Shown: piece after piece, positions 34,031 through 46,021 of the stretch | Layout: each line of letters starts with the position of its first letter | How positions within the stretch are numbered: position 1 is the stretch's first letter | Source: Hemileia vastatrix | Taxonomy: Eukaryota > Basidiomycota > Pucciniomycetes > Pucciniales > Zaghouaniaceae | Assembly: GCA_030280995.1 (NCBI GenBank) | Contig: JASXTE010000009.1 | Location: 32,766,001 to 32,830,000 of the forward strand | Direction of reading: 5' to 3' | DNA: 64,000 nucleotides | The notes under the pieces: model-generated | The model's database searches: none | What the model was told of the DNA's origin: nothing | The model's input: only the letters and a program-made list of their open reading frames with translations | Made by a program: the position numbers and the translations under genes

Positions 34031-35193
34031 TAAATTAACTTATATTAGCATTTAATATTAAAATATTTTGAATGTAGTTTTTATCACATGTTCCATGAAT
34101 ACTAGCACCATAGGCCTGCAAATGGCATTTTTCAGTGTGTGATGTGTGACACTTCTTTTGTGCAAATGAAGTGTCACACATTACAGGCCTCTTATATGTC
34201 CACATGGTGCATGTTGACTGTTGACCAGGGTGTGTCCAGGATTGGACTACATGCACCCAGTGTCTAAAGAAGAGGTGTGTGACATGTGACACTTTCACCA
34301 CGGGAAATCAGAGGGTGAACTGCTAGCAGTTCCCTCTTTTTGAAACTTTCAGGAAGAGGTTGGGAAATTGTTGGGGAAATGTTTTGAAAGAATTAGAAAA
34401 CTGTTTTTAAATTATATGAAAAAATTTTGAAAAAAAAGTTGGCCCTAAATTGAGCCTCGATTTATCCCTTCTTGAGCAGAGCTTTGGATTTAAGTTGAGC
34501 ATCAGTTGGAACAAATTTGAGCAATGGTTGAGCCACAACACTTAACATACCATAATATTCAATTTTATATATAGATCCATTTAATGTTGGGAGGTCAGGT
34601 TTGATATAAGTAGAAATATCTTAAATGACACATAGTATACTAGGTCTGGAATATTATTTCAATTATCTATTTTATTTTCGCAAATATATAAAAAAGAATA
34701 CTATTTAAGTCCTTTTTAAAAACTTTATTAATAAAAATATAACTCTGTAAAAATATTTTCACATAATTTTAAATTTTCTAGACAAAAGTTGATATTGAGC
34801 CCTTATCAATAGAAATTTCTCATTGTTCCTTGGAATAAAAAAGTATAAGACAATGTTCAAAAAATTTAATGTAGGAGAATATATATATATATATTTTATA
34901 AGGGGAAAAAATAGTAATGTATTTTTTAAAAAATTTATACTATTAAAGAAACTAATTTTAATATATTGGCACAAAACTTAGGCTCTAAAATAATGCACTT
35001 TTTTAATTATTTATCTGTATTTAGTTATTATTAAAATGTGAGTCAACATTAATTATTAACATACATGAAAAATTTAATTTTGAATATTCATCCAATATTA
35101 TATATATTCTCTACTTTATTCTCTTTCAAAACTTTGCTCTCACCCTCTCTTTCTTTAAACTACCACCATCACCATAAAATTCATTTAATTAAA
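34031..35193. other. Non-coding region before the SNF2 pseudogene
   Basis: AT-rich. At 34118-34290 the motif GTGTGAC/GTCACAC recurs several times in both orientations (for example TGTGTGACACTTC and GAAGTGTCACACA, facing each other at 34145-34180). No gene is supported. Confidence 0.4.
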
Positions 35194-37509
35194 ATGTCAA
35201 ATTTATGATGCATTGGACAATTCTCTTTAAATTTTAAACCTATTTTTCCAAAAGAAAGATCTGTATTTGATGAAGTATCCACTCCAGTTATTATGCAACA
35301 AGGAAGATCTTTAGTTCATGTTTTTGGATTATTCAAAAAAGGAGAAGCAAAACCTATTGGTGATCTTTCTAACGAACAGAGCAGCAAAATTGGACAACTA
35401 CTTGGAGAAATTGGATCTGGATCTCAAATTTTAACTGAGGAAAGGGCTTTAAATCCCCAAATAACTTATTATTTTTACTCTTACTTGGTTCTACTATTAA
35501 ACAGGCAGTATAGAATTTGTGGCCTCCTTTTTTGTTTGACTGATTTTATTATTCAGGCTAAAGAAGTATTTCTAAATGCTCAAATTGATTTGACACCAAT
35601 TCCACACTACAATCCAACCGTCTTCTTCAATATTCCTCATTCTTGTATTCACACAACTTCTAAAATTTCTGGGACAAGGGATAATCAAATGGCAAATCTA
35701 TCTATACATGGTATGAAAACAACTCTGAAAATGCATCAGATTCAAGCTATCAATTTTATGATAGACAATGAGAATAACTTATCCAAAAAGTTAGAAAACC
35801 TGTGGAGGCATGCAGACAACAGCTGGCTGAGAGTGGGTTTTAATAATTATTATGAACAATTTCTTGAAGAAAAGTTATCCTCTGCAGGAATTGGTTCAAT
35901 TCTAGCTGATGATATTGGCTTGGGAAAGACCCTCTCAACTCTTGGCCTAATTACTGCAACTCAAAGTGAAGCCAGACAATTCCAACTCTTGGGTGGTGGA
36001 CAAGAGAAAGATAGGACATCAGCAACTCTCATCATTTTCCCACTTGCAACATTATCAAACTGGGTCAATGAAATAAGAATTCACTTTGAAGATAATGCAC
36101 TACCTTTCAAGGTTCTTTATGGGAAGGATTCAAAGAAAATTAATTTTGAGGAGCTTCAGAACCAATTAGTTGTTTTGACTACCTATGAGACAGAAAGTCC
36201 ATCTTCTTCAAAGAAAACTTCTCAACCTATTCCGCCAGTAACACATAAACTCATTTGGTACAGAATAGTTTTAGATGAGGCTCAGTAAGCATTCATTTGA
36301 ATTACTAATAATTTTGAACATAATATTATAAAAGCTGATGAAATGTTTAACATAATTTAAAAGTTTAATCAAGAATCCCCAGTCGCACAAGAATCAGAAT
36401 ATATCTGCCTTGGAGGCTGAGTATCAACTATGCTTGACAGGGACACCACTTCAGAACCAGACAACTAATCTTCAAAGCCTTATATCATTCCTCAGAATCG
36501 AAAGATGGCAAGAAAACTGGTTGTGGATTAATTTTCTTATGAATGGCTTAAACAGAGGAAGCTCTAGCTCAATAAAATCAATAAATACTCTCATGAATGT
36601 CATATGCCTTGGGAGGACAAAAGAAGCAATCTTATCACTTCCTCAAAAAATTGAGCAAGGAATATCTGTAGAATTATCAGAACCTTGGCACTCAAAACTT
36701 ACAAAGCTTCAAGAACGTTTTTCTGAGTATTATGGGCCTTCTCGAAACACCAACCTCCCTTGGGACTCAGCTGAGTTTCTCCAAGAACTGTCAATTTTAC
36801 AGCAATTTTGTAACCACCCTGTCTATGAAAACCCAGATCAACCTCCAACATTTCCTTTCACATGGAAACATTCAGAAAAGATTATACATCTAATCAGTCA
36901 TTTAGAAATTTTCTTAAGGGGAGAACGGGGGATAATTTGTCCCAAGGCTGTTATATTTTCAGAATATGCGGACTTTTTGGAAATGTAAGGAATTCTATTA
37001 ATTATCTCAATAACTTATTTTTAGCTTAAACAACATTTCAATATTCTATCCATTGAAACAGTATAAAAAAGGCTTTAGATGACCATGGAATTAGCTACAC
37101 AGAGCTTGTAGGAAAGTTGAGCATGAAAAAAAGGGATGAAAATGTGGACAAATTCAAAAATGATGAAAGATGTCAAGTTTTGCTTGGTACAATTAAGGCT
37201 GCAGGAGTTGGAATAGACTTGAGGTGTGCACAAAATGTATATATAATGGTAAGTCAAATAGTCTTATATTTAAATAGAAAAGGTTGAAAAGAGAATTTGT
37301 TTAAAATATTGAAACAGGAGCCTAATTGGAATCCAGCAGTTGAACAGAAAGCAGTTGATTGTCTGTATAGAATGGGCCAAAAAAATGAAGTTCATGTACT
37401 CAAGTATTTTGTATACAGAAGTATTGAATCCAGCATTTATAAGATACAAAGAAAAAAGATTGAGCTATCAATTTATGTGAAATTTTCTTTATATAAAGTT
37501 GCATCATAG
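35194..37509 (+). pseudogene. SNF2-family helicase (RAD5/HLTF-like), mutated start region
   Basis: Exons about 35194-36284, 36364-36984, 37062-37248 and 37318-37509 join in frame. The first junction creates the DEAH box (GCT CA then T), giving VLDEAHLIKNPQ. Motif I is ADDIGLGKT, motif III LTGTPLQN, motif V AAGVGIDL, and motif VI reads AVDCLYRMGQ, where SNF2 proteins usually have a basic residue at the Cys. A TGA at 35206-35208, the fifth codon, interrupts the N-terminus. Part of 35470-35570 may be an unspliced intron (GTATAG...TTATTCAG). The enzyme would remodel chromatin by ATP-driven translocation on DNA. Related SNF2 genes are, as I recall, multi-copy in rusts. The copy may be dead or may start downstream at 35295. 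Confidence 0.75.
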
Positions 37510-37606
37510 CTAAAAATATTTATCTGTTCAAATTTTTTAAGGTTAAGTGTCCCAAACATTGGAAACAAGGAATATAAGTCTGCTAGATTATTGATTAGGG
37601 AATTCA

Positions 37607-38615
37607 TCAATAACTCACATTAGAATTTGAAATTTGTTCAAGTATGTAGGAAATGTTTATTGGGGCTTGACAATTAAGAAGTCTTAATTGTTGAGGATTA
37701 AGAGAAGCAAGATATAATAAAGAATAGCAGTCACTTGGCAAACCCCTGGGGACTGGAAAAGAATTAAAGTGAGTCTCGATTAAGGATACCAAATTTAATC
37801 TATCATATAATGCCAAGTTCTTAAGTATTTCTCCTGAATAAGAGGAAGATTCTCGAATTTGAATGTGTTTCTGGTTGAGATTTTGTGCAAGTCTTGAGAA
37901 TTCTTCAGATCTCCATGGCAATAAAATCCGCTTAAAAGAACCTTCATCATCAATTTCAGTGTCTGAGCAACATTTGACGTTTTTGAAAAGATTCTCATAG
38001 GTTTCACCACTTGGAAGTTGTTTAAGAAGGTGAGTTTGGTTAAAATAATTCTGAAAAAGATTGTCAAATTTATATAAGCTTGTTTAAAAAAAATGATAAA
38101 AATATTAGTTCTTACTTTCTTTTTTATTTTATATTTATACTTTCTTATTTTAACTATTTCACGGAAACTATCAGAATAATTTCCGAGTCGTAATTTATCA
38201 GCATAACCTATAAACAAGTGGTGAAGATCACCCATTTGATTTAGGTAGGAAATATGAGTAGAGTCCATTGAATAAGAAACCAAATAATTATTTTCCAAAG
38301 CTTTATCCCAGTGCTTAATGATAATTTTTGCCAAAACTTGATTCCACTCGTGAAACCAATCAAGATTCCAAGCAAACGTTTTTACAGGAAAGTTGCATTG
38401 AAGAAGAAAGTGGATAAAAGCATTGTGGAATATAGCAGGGATTTGTTCAGAAACATGGTAATTTCGTTCAGGATATGGCAAATTAATATCAATGTTGAGA
38501 GAGCTTATATTGAACAATGAAATCCTATGGAGTTGTTCTTCGGTGGGGTTCAGCTTCCATTCATTAGACTGAGGTGAAATATTCAAAAGCACACGACAGA
38601 AATTGTAAATAGACC
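37607..38615 (-). CDS. Unknown rust-type protein, two visible exons (partial at 5' end)
   Basis: An acceptor TTTTTGCAG near 38615 opens an exon starting SIYNFCRVLLNISPQ. It ends at 38116 with KYKIKKK before a 65-nt intron (38051-38115, GTAAGA donor, TTTTTCAG acceptor). The second exon runs from 38050 to TAA at 37607. Near the centre of exon 2 is RILLPWRSEEFSRL, which resembles a W-R-[SA]-x-E-[LF] motif I recall from repeated rust genes next to transposons. No catalytic motif is seen. First exon(s) upstream of 38615 were not found. It converges on the SNF2 pseudogene. Function unknown. Confidence 0.6.
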
Positions 38616-38619
38616 TGCA

Positions 38620-39750
38620 AAAATGAGAAGTTGATCAAGGGAGTATCTCATTGAATCTTTTATTTAGTACACGGGTATTAGTAGGTATTTTTCCCTGAGG
38701 AAAATAAGAACAACTAGAGCTCATCATATACGTTATGAAAAGCAAAATGAACAAAAATATAAAATTTTGAAAGGATATGGCAACAAAAACACTACTATAA
38801 TAAATTTTTTATTTTGAAAATATTTAATAATGAAGAGTTGAGTGGATGGACAGATGAGCTTTCTCATGAATATCTTTCTCTATAAAATATGGATATCTAT
38901 GTATGTTCATAATTAATTCAAAAGGAAATAAATCAGCTGTAATAGAAAATTATTGCATGATAAACGGGTAAAAATATAATGCAGAATCATTTTGATTTTC
39001 CAACTTATTTTGATAATATTTTAATGCAAATAATGACCTTATTTGAGCTTGTTGATTGTGCTGACAAACTTATTTTTAAGATTTAGATTAACACCTTATT
39101 AGTATGTATATATTTTATTTACCAAGATTACTCGGAAACCATACCAATTTTTCAGAGTTTGGAATAAGAAACTTAATGTAAAAATTCTGTTTTATGGATT
39201 CTGGAAGCATTACTTTGATGACCTCTTAGATTTGAAAATTTTAAAATAATATATTTTGTTGAAAAAATATTTTTTTTTCAGACTGTAATTCTATATTGTG
39301 AAAAATAAATATTATAAATTTTTTTATATCTTATAGTGATTATTAGTGAAAACCTTTCTGTTACTTGGCAGAATTTTATTAATTCAGCTGATTTCAGAAA
39401 AAAAAACGGCAACACTTAAATAACTTTATTATTATAAATTAAATGGTATTATTTTGATTCAAGTTATATCATAGTTTCTCCTATATTTAAAAATGCAATC
39501 AATTTTTGTTCTCTTATAGTATTATGCTTTGTGAAAAATAAGCTGTTTGATAAACATGTATGCAACATTGTAAAATGTAGCAAGTCTGAAACATTTTGCT
39601 GATGCACAGTATAGATACCTACTTAATGCATGGTTGATCTGCATGAAACAAACATTCAAAGAAATCCATGGTAACCAACTTTTTGATAAACTTCTTGAGA
39701 TGTAAAAATTAGCTTATTTTAGTAAGTGCTTCACAATAAATAAATAGTTT
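38620..39750. other. AT-rich non-coding sequence
   Basis: No gene is supported. CACTACTATAATAAA at about 38790 looks like a CACTA-type terminus and could be the left end of the Tnp2 element that follows, but no matching right end was found. Confidence 0.3.
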
Positions 39751-39801
39751 GTTCAATTGCTACCATCCAGTAACATATTTCTTATATCCAGAAGTCTTAA
39801 A

Positions 39802-42800
39802 ATGCCACCATTTTTTCGCATTTGTAAATGTGAAGAGCTTGGATGTTCATCAAGAAAGCATCAAAACTCATTGGGAAGCTTTGAAGTTGGTGTAGCTTTC
39901 AAAACATCTCAGTCATACTCCAAACATGAAGAGGAAAGAAATCACAAAGCACAGATGGTTGGTACATCCAGCGCTTCACCTAACTTAGGATCGAACATCC
40001 CAGATCTTGTAAGACATCAATATTCGGTAAATAAAGAGAAATTATGTTTCAATTAATCTCTATTTTTTTCTTTTCTTAGGGGCAGCCTGTTTTAGAAACA
40101 ATTCAATCTCTACCACGGTCAAACAATTTGAATTTGGAAGAGCCTTATAGCCAAAAGATAATGTGGCAAGCAGCGAAACTTTCTCTTATCCATCATTTAA
40201 GCAAAGAAGGTTGTGCTGAATTTTTGCATGATGAAGTCAACAAACTCAAACTTCTTAGTGACATAGGCAAACTAGATGCTAGCAGAATCATCAGCCTGAT
40301 TCCCCTTTCTATAGAGACAGTTTTTAGTCAATTGCAACTCAATCCATTATTTGTCACCAAGACATGCTGTGCTAAGTGCTTTGCTCTTTATGAGTATATC
40401 CCTAAACACCAACCATCGATCTTATCTTGTACTCAACCTTTTTATTCATCCTCAAAGTGCTATTTGAAAGATTTAGGACAGAGAGAAGAAACTGTCAATT
40501 GTGATGAAAATTTGTATTTGGCTAAGTACAAACAAGAAGAAGCAATCTACTATCCTCGTAAAACATTTCATCACAACAGTTTGGTTGAATGGCTTTCAGG
40601 AAAGTTTAAACTAATCAAATTTGAGATGCTGATTGAGAAAAAAAATGATTTTCTAGAAAACATGGAAAGGGATGTCATGAAAGATGTATATGATGGTTTT
40701 GTATGGAAAAATTTTCCAGATATTTCTACGACTTGAAATAGAAGTGTTGATGGATATACAAAAACCCGAGGTAATTTAATGTTTAGTTTATATGTTGACT
40801 GGTTTAGGCCGGGTGGCAATTGTATTGGAGGTCATCAGAAATCTGTGGGTAATATCTTGTTGGTGTGTATGAACTTGCCTACAGAAGATCGATACAAAAC
40901 CAAAAATCTATTTTTGTATGCTATTATTCCCGGTCCAACTGAGCCAACGAGTGAACAAATAAATCATCTTCTGAAGCCTCTTGTCAATGAACTAAAGACT
41001 CTATGGGATGGCATATTTATTGAAAAAACACCTCACTATCCACAGGGCCAAAAAATAAGGGCTGCATTATTCTCTTTAATAGGAGACATTCCAGCGATGC
41101 GAAAGATTGCTGGTTTTGCAAGTCACTCAGCCACTAATTTCTGCTCTGTCTGTCATATTTTAAAAGATGAAATCGGTGAGCATCAAGTCGAAAAATTTTC
41201 CTTACGTACTCATGAGGATCATATGCACTGGGCAGAGAAGTGGAAAAAGTGCCAGTCACATTGGGAGCGGGTATCTATTGTTAGGAGTCATGGGGTTTGA
41301 TGGAGCGAGCTAAATAACCTTGTATATTGGCAACCTACGGAATATTGCTCAATTGAATTGATGCATTCACACATGCTTGGAAATCTTAAAGATCACAGTC
41401 TAACTTTTTATCTAATACAAAATGCCGCAATCAACCTAGAAAAAAAGCTGACAAAGGAAAAAAATTGGCATGTAAGAAGAGAAGATGATGATGCACGTTC
41501 TGATATATTTATAAATAAGCAATATAAAAAACGTAGAAGCAGCTTAATCAGCACTGATGCTGATAATATTGAACCAGTGGGACGGCAAAAAAGACTACGA
41601 TATACAAGTACAATGAGACGGTCACAAACATATCTTAGAATGGATAGTGGAGGAGCTGAATCGGAAGGATCAAACAGCCAGACAAAGTCATCAAGTTCTG
41701 AACATCACTTTCAAACCTTAGAGTTTGGCTCCAAACATGCTTCTGAAAGTGGAAGTCGAAATTCAACCTATAACTTAAGGCAAAAAAGTATCAGTATATC
41801 TGAAAGTGAAAGATCTAATTCATCCATTGAGACTATTAGAAGTAAGGAAGATAAAAAGAGGGGAAAAGAGAAAGAAAGTGAAAGAACTAGGAATCCACGA
41901 TTGTCAGCCACTGAGCTAGAGGCAGTGTGGAATGTGATAGAGAAAACAAAAAAACCTTCCTGGATTTCACGAGTGCCAAAACAAGTAGGATCTAAAAAGT
42001 CAGGTTCCCTCAAAGCTGCGGAGTGGCATGTACTTTATACTGTTTACTCTCCTTTGTCACTTATCCCCCTTTGGGTAGAAAAATTAAATCAAGCCGAGAC
42101 ATCTGTGACGTCAGACCACAAACCTAGAGAATATTATCTTCTCAAATCACTCACCACTTTAAGTTCAATTACCAACTTTTTGACTTTAAAAAATGTGTCT
42201 GCCGATGAAGTTGATGAATTAAAACAACTGCTATTGGAGTATCGTAACTGCTTGGAAGAAGGTTGGAAAAATATCAGCTTTAAGCCAAATCTTCATTTCA
42301 CTCAACATTTTCCAGAAATGATTAAACGTTTTGGTCCACCCGTAGGTATGGCTACTTGGGCTGCTGAAAGAGTTAATGGTATATTATAGGAAATTCCAAA
42401 CAATCATCATCCAGGTATTCAGTTTGGTATTTGGGTGCTTAAAAATTCAAATGAGCTAATTTATTTTTATTGAACATAGAAGAAATACCACGGACCATGC
42501 TCAAGCACTGGCATCGGAAGTCTAGGGTATTGGAACTAGGTGAAGCTGAAGATGATGCTCAGTATTGATCTAATATTAAAAAAATTGAGTACGATACAAA
42601 AAAAAGACATTTCCATTTAACTGAGGCATTATTTACAAAATGGGTAAGGGCATGCTTAAGAAAAGAGACATCTAAACGGGCTTTGTTACCATAAGAGAAG
42701 GTAGGAGACAGGGTAGTTGAAAATATAGCAAGCATATTGGTCCATGGAAAGCATTATACGACTCATGAACAGAATCCTGGGAATTCTACCATTGAATTCT

Positions 42801-43195
42801 ACTTTGGAAAAGATAGTCAGTTTGGGCATATTGATCAGCTTTTTAGTTCAAAGGACGATAATGAAAAAGTCTATCTAATTGTTAGTCCATTTAAAGAGCT
42901 TATACCAGAAGATACAAAAAAGGATCCCTATGAGGCGTTTCCACAAGTGCATTGCCGTTTAGTAAGAGTAAAAAAAGCGACACAAATTGTGATAAATCAA
43001 GATTCAATTATTGGACATGCCGCCACTTTACAGCACCAAAGGGGAATGTTTGGAATAAAGTACGATGTTATCACTGCTGTTGGACTTCAGACACTAGTAA
43101 GTAAAAAATTAAACAACATGGACATTTTATTTTTGTTAATATGGTTGAAATTATTAAGGATTGGTAAGAATTTGGAGGATTTGGAAAGCTTGTAA
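39802..43195 (+). pseudogene. Tnp2-like (CACTA-type) transposase with several stops
   Basis: Exon 1 (39802-40026) encodes a Cys-bearing N-terminus, MPPFFRICKCEELGC, as in basidiomycete Tnp2 proteins. A 53-nt intron (40027-40079) leads in frame into the main exon. The core matches the family: FSLYVDWFRPGGN, QKSVGNILLVCMNLP, IIPGPTEPTSEQINHLLKPL, GDIPAMRKIAGFASHSAT and CSVCH. A later block is MHSHMLGNL, and the C-terminus has WAAERVNGIL. In-frame stops are TGA 40734, TGA 41298, TAG 42387, TGA near 42566 and TAA near 42693. At 41298 and 42387, where relatives have Arg and Gln, CGA-to-TGA and CAG-to-TAG explain them. A Ser/Arg/Glu-rich insert (41500-41890) sits mid-protein. The enzyme would cut and paste CACTA-ended DNA. 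Confidence 0.85.
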
Positions 43196-43591
43196 TAGAT
43201 CTTTGGAACAGCTAGATGCAAGATTAATAAATAAAACTTTTTGAGATGTTGCCTAAATGTTTAAGAAAACAATAACAAGGGCATTCTTTACGGTTTAGAA
43301 ACCCTGCTATTAATGAGTGACATTTTATTGTAAATGTAATTTCAACTAAAAGGAATTCAATGTACTATACAAAGTCTACCTATACTTGAAAAATATTATA
43401 TATAGTTCAGAACCAGGGTTGAAAAATCTAAGGACCATATTTTTCAAGCCAATAAAACTGAGTTTTCCACTAATTTTTTTGCTTGAATATTTTATTCATT
43501 AAACTCACAATTAAAATGTATAACTAATTTCTCTTTAATATTATCTTGTCTATATTCTGAAAGTTAATAATTTTTTTTTATAAAGCACAGA

Positions 43592-45268
43592 ATGTCTAAT
43601 ACTGGTGATGCCATGCAGGTTGATCCTCCATTAGAAAGTAATTTTGGAGTGCAAAATAATCCTCCCCGTCAAAATCCTAGAATGCCTCTATCGGGTCCTG
43701 CTCCCCCTGAAAGACCAAGTGAAAAGTCAGGTAAACCCTAACCTCCTCCTCAGTCTTCATCAGATCCCCAAATTTGATCAACTGATTGCTCTTTTAATAT
43801 CACAAATACAGATGGTTGATCCGCACCTGGTAATTTTCAGCAGGAAGCAGAAATTTTAGGTAATGATTGGGCTAGTATGTTGTTGAATCAGTTTCTTGGA
43901 AGCGGTGGGGGATCCACTTCTACTAACCCAGCCTCCAGTACCAGTGGACCTGGTGAGTAAACTTTTTCAACATGCTTTTATGTTTTAAAATAGGTTTACC
44001 AATATTTATTTTCAAAACTTTGCAGTTAATCCCTCTCTTATAATTCGAGCTACTGATCAGCGCAGAATACTTGATGCTGAGTCACTTCAAAATGACCAAA
44101 ACTTGTGAATGGTTAGAAGCATAGTTACAAGGTGTGATGTACCAAGGAGCTCAGATTCTATTAACCAAAATATCTATCACTTTTTGAAGTTCTGTCTTGG
44201 TGGACCCATTAATGTATCTGAGTTTCCTATAGGCCCAAAAAATGAAGAACTTACAGATTGGAAAAATTGGCATGATTACAAGCTATTGACAATTGAAACA
44301 GCATTAAAACAGGTTCAAAACCCACAACAGGCAACTTCAGCTGCTGATTGTCAATTTATTTTAACAAATACTGCTATATTCTAACGTTCAAAAATTCATC
44401 TACCAACTTTTATTTCAACACCTGAGCCCCGAGGACTAAAGGGAGGAGCTGTTGTACCGATCTCTGTAAAACAGCATTTGGAACAAGAGCTTCAGGAGAA
44501 AGGATTTCGTCGACTCCCTTTTGATTGGAACTGTCAAAATTTTTCTGAGTCACTATGGAATCAAGTAATGGGGAGTGTATTATCAGACCATTGTACTAAG
44601 TGGCTCTCAACATTGAAAAATATTGATTCAGAAAAACTCAGTTTTACACCAATCATTGTCGAGCAATGGGTGGTCAACAAGGGAAAGGAGATTCGAAAGG
44701 TGGCTGGTCAAAACTGTGAGGTGATTGAGGCAAGTAGAAAGGAAAAGAGATCAAGAGCACAGATAAAGCGTTATCAAGCAAAGGTATTTATTCAAAGCAT
44801 AATAATTAAAGAAAGTCTATTACTAATTTGATTTGATTTTAGATTTCAAAAAACCGCTATGACATTGCAAGAAAAAAGTGCTTTGATCAGCCAGGCTTTG
44901 TAGCACTTTTTCATGATACAAGTCTCATGTCTGATTCAGAAGAAGCCCCACCCGTTCCAGAAGAGAATTGTCCTAAATGAGTAGTTCCTGGATGGAGAAA
45001 TCCAAAAATCGATGAAATTTTAGATAAAATGGACAACTTGACTAAAAAGACGGCCCATTCAAATGTTGAAAAGGCTTCAATGAAGAAACTTTATGATCGC
45101 TCAACTAAAAAGACATTTTCAACAGATGGTATCTTGAATGTGCCCAAATTTCTGCCAAAAAACTGCTATTCACCTGGATATTTAGCAAATTTGTCGGTTG
45201 ATGAGAGGGAGTTACTTGACATTGGAGAAGATATAGATTTCGCCAAAGTTAATGAAGCACTAGATTGA
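43592..45268 (+). pseudogene. Second gene of the Tnp2 element, accessory protein of unknown function
   Basis: Starts ATG at 43592, with a Pro-rich N-terminus. Introns are likely at 43730-43811 (GTAAAC donor, ACTGAT branch, ATACAG acceptor), 43952-44025 (GTGAGT, TTGCAG) and 44783-44842 (GTATTT, TTTTAG). Blocks typical of proteins found beside basidiomycete Tnp2 genes, from memory, are WHDYKLLTIETAL, KRSRAQIKRYQAK, NRYDIARKKC, GFVALFHDTSLMSDSEE and PGWRNPKIDEILDKMD. Stops TGA 43818, TGA 44106, TAA 44382 and TGA 44978 break it. By analogy with plant En/Spm it may have bound element ends, as TnpA does; that is inference. Confidence 0.6.
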
Positions 45269-45269
45269 G

Positions 45270-46020
45270 CAGCAGCACCTTAAATTTTTTACCTCACTGG
45301 TAACCATGTATATAGAGTGATAGTAATCATTTTTTAAATATAACATTATTATTCTTTCTTATAAAGAATTCCAATTGATGTATAAGATAAATGAGAGCAA
45401 AAGAATTAAAGATTTTAAAATTATTGAGGATAGAAAAACAGATATATATTTTTGTAAAACTTTAAGACATGATAAACGTTTTGATTAAATAAATGTGAAA
45501 TTTTTTTATGCACAATAAATGAACTTAAAATAAATTAAATTGAATCTGTTCTCAGATACTTACGACAAGATCAAATGAAAGCCTAAAACAAGAATAGAAT
45601 TAGATTCTAAATTTCAATTTAAAATACCTATTTTTCTATAATTATAATTGCTTTTTTATTGGCTAAACGCCACCAATGATTAGTATAAAAATGCACATGT
45701 GAAAAAAAAATGAAAGTGAACACCATCCCTCACCAAAAAAGAAAGATCATTAAAGGCACTCAAAAATCCATACCATAGTTAATAAACAAAATATATACAA
45801 AAAATTAAAGCATTCAAACAATGGGAATTTGTTTACACAAGGATCTTAAGAAATTTTTTTTTTTAAACTTCACTTTTCGCAACAATAATTGAAAATTATT
45901 AATCATTAAAAACCAAAAAATCATCAATTTATATTTGGTTTTCATGTCTTAAAAAAATAAAAGAGGCTTTAATAACATGTAAATGATAAACATACTTCAG
46001 TAGAATTTTAGTATTTTGCT
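45270..46020. other. AT-rich spacer between accessory gene and palindrome array
   Basis: No gene, repeat or RNA is recognised. Confidence 0.4.
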
Positions 46021-46021
46021 A

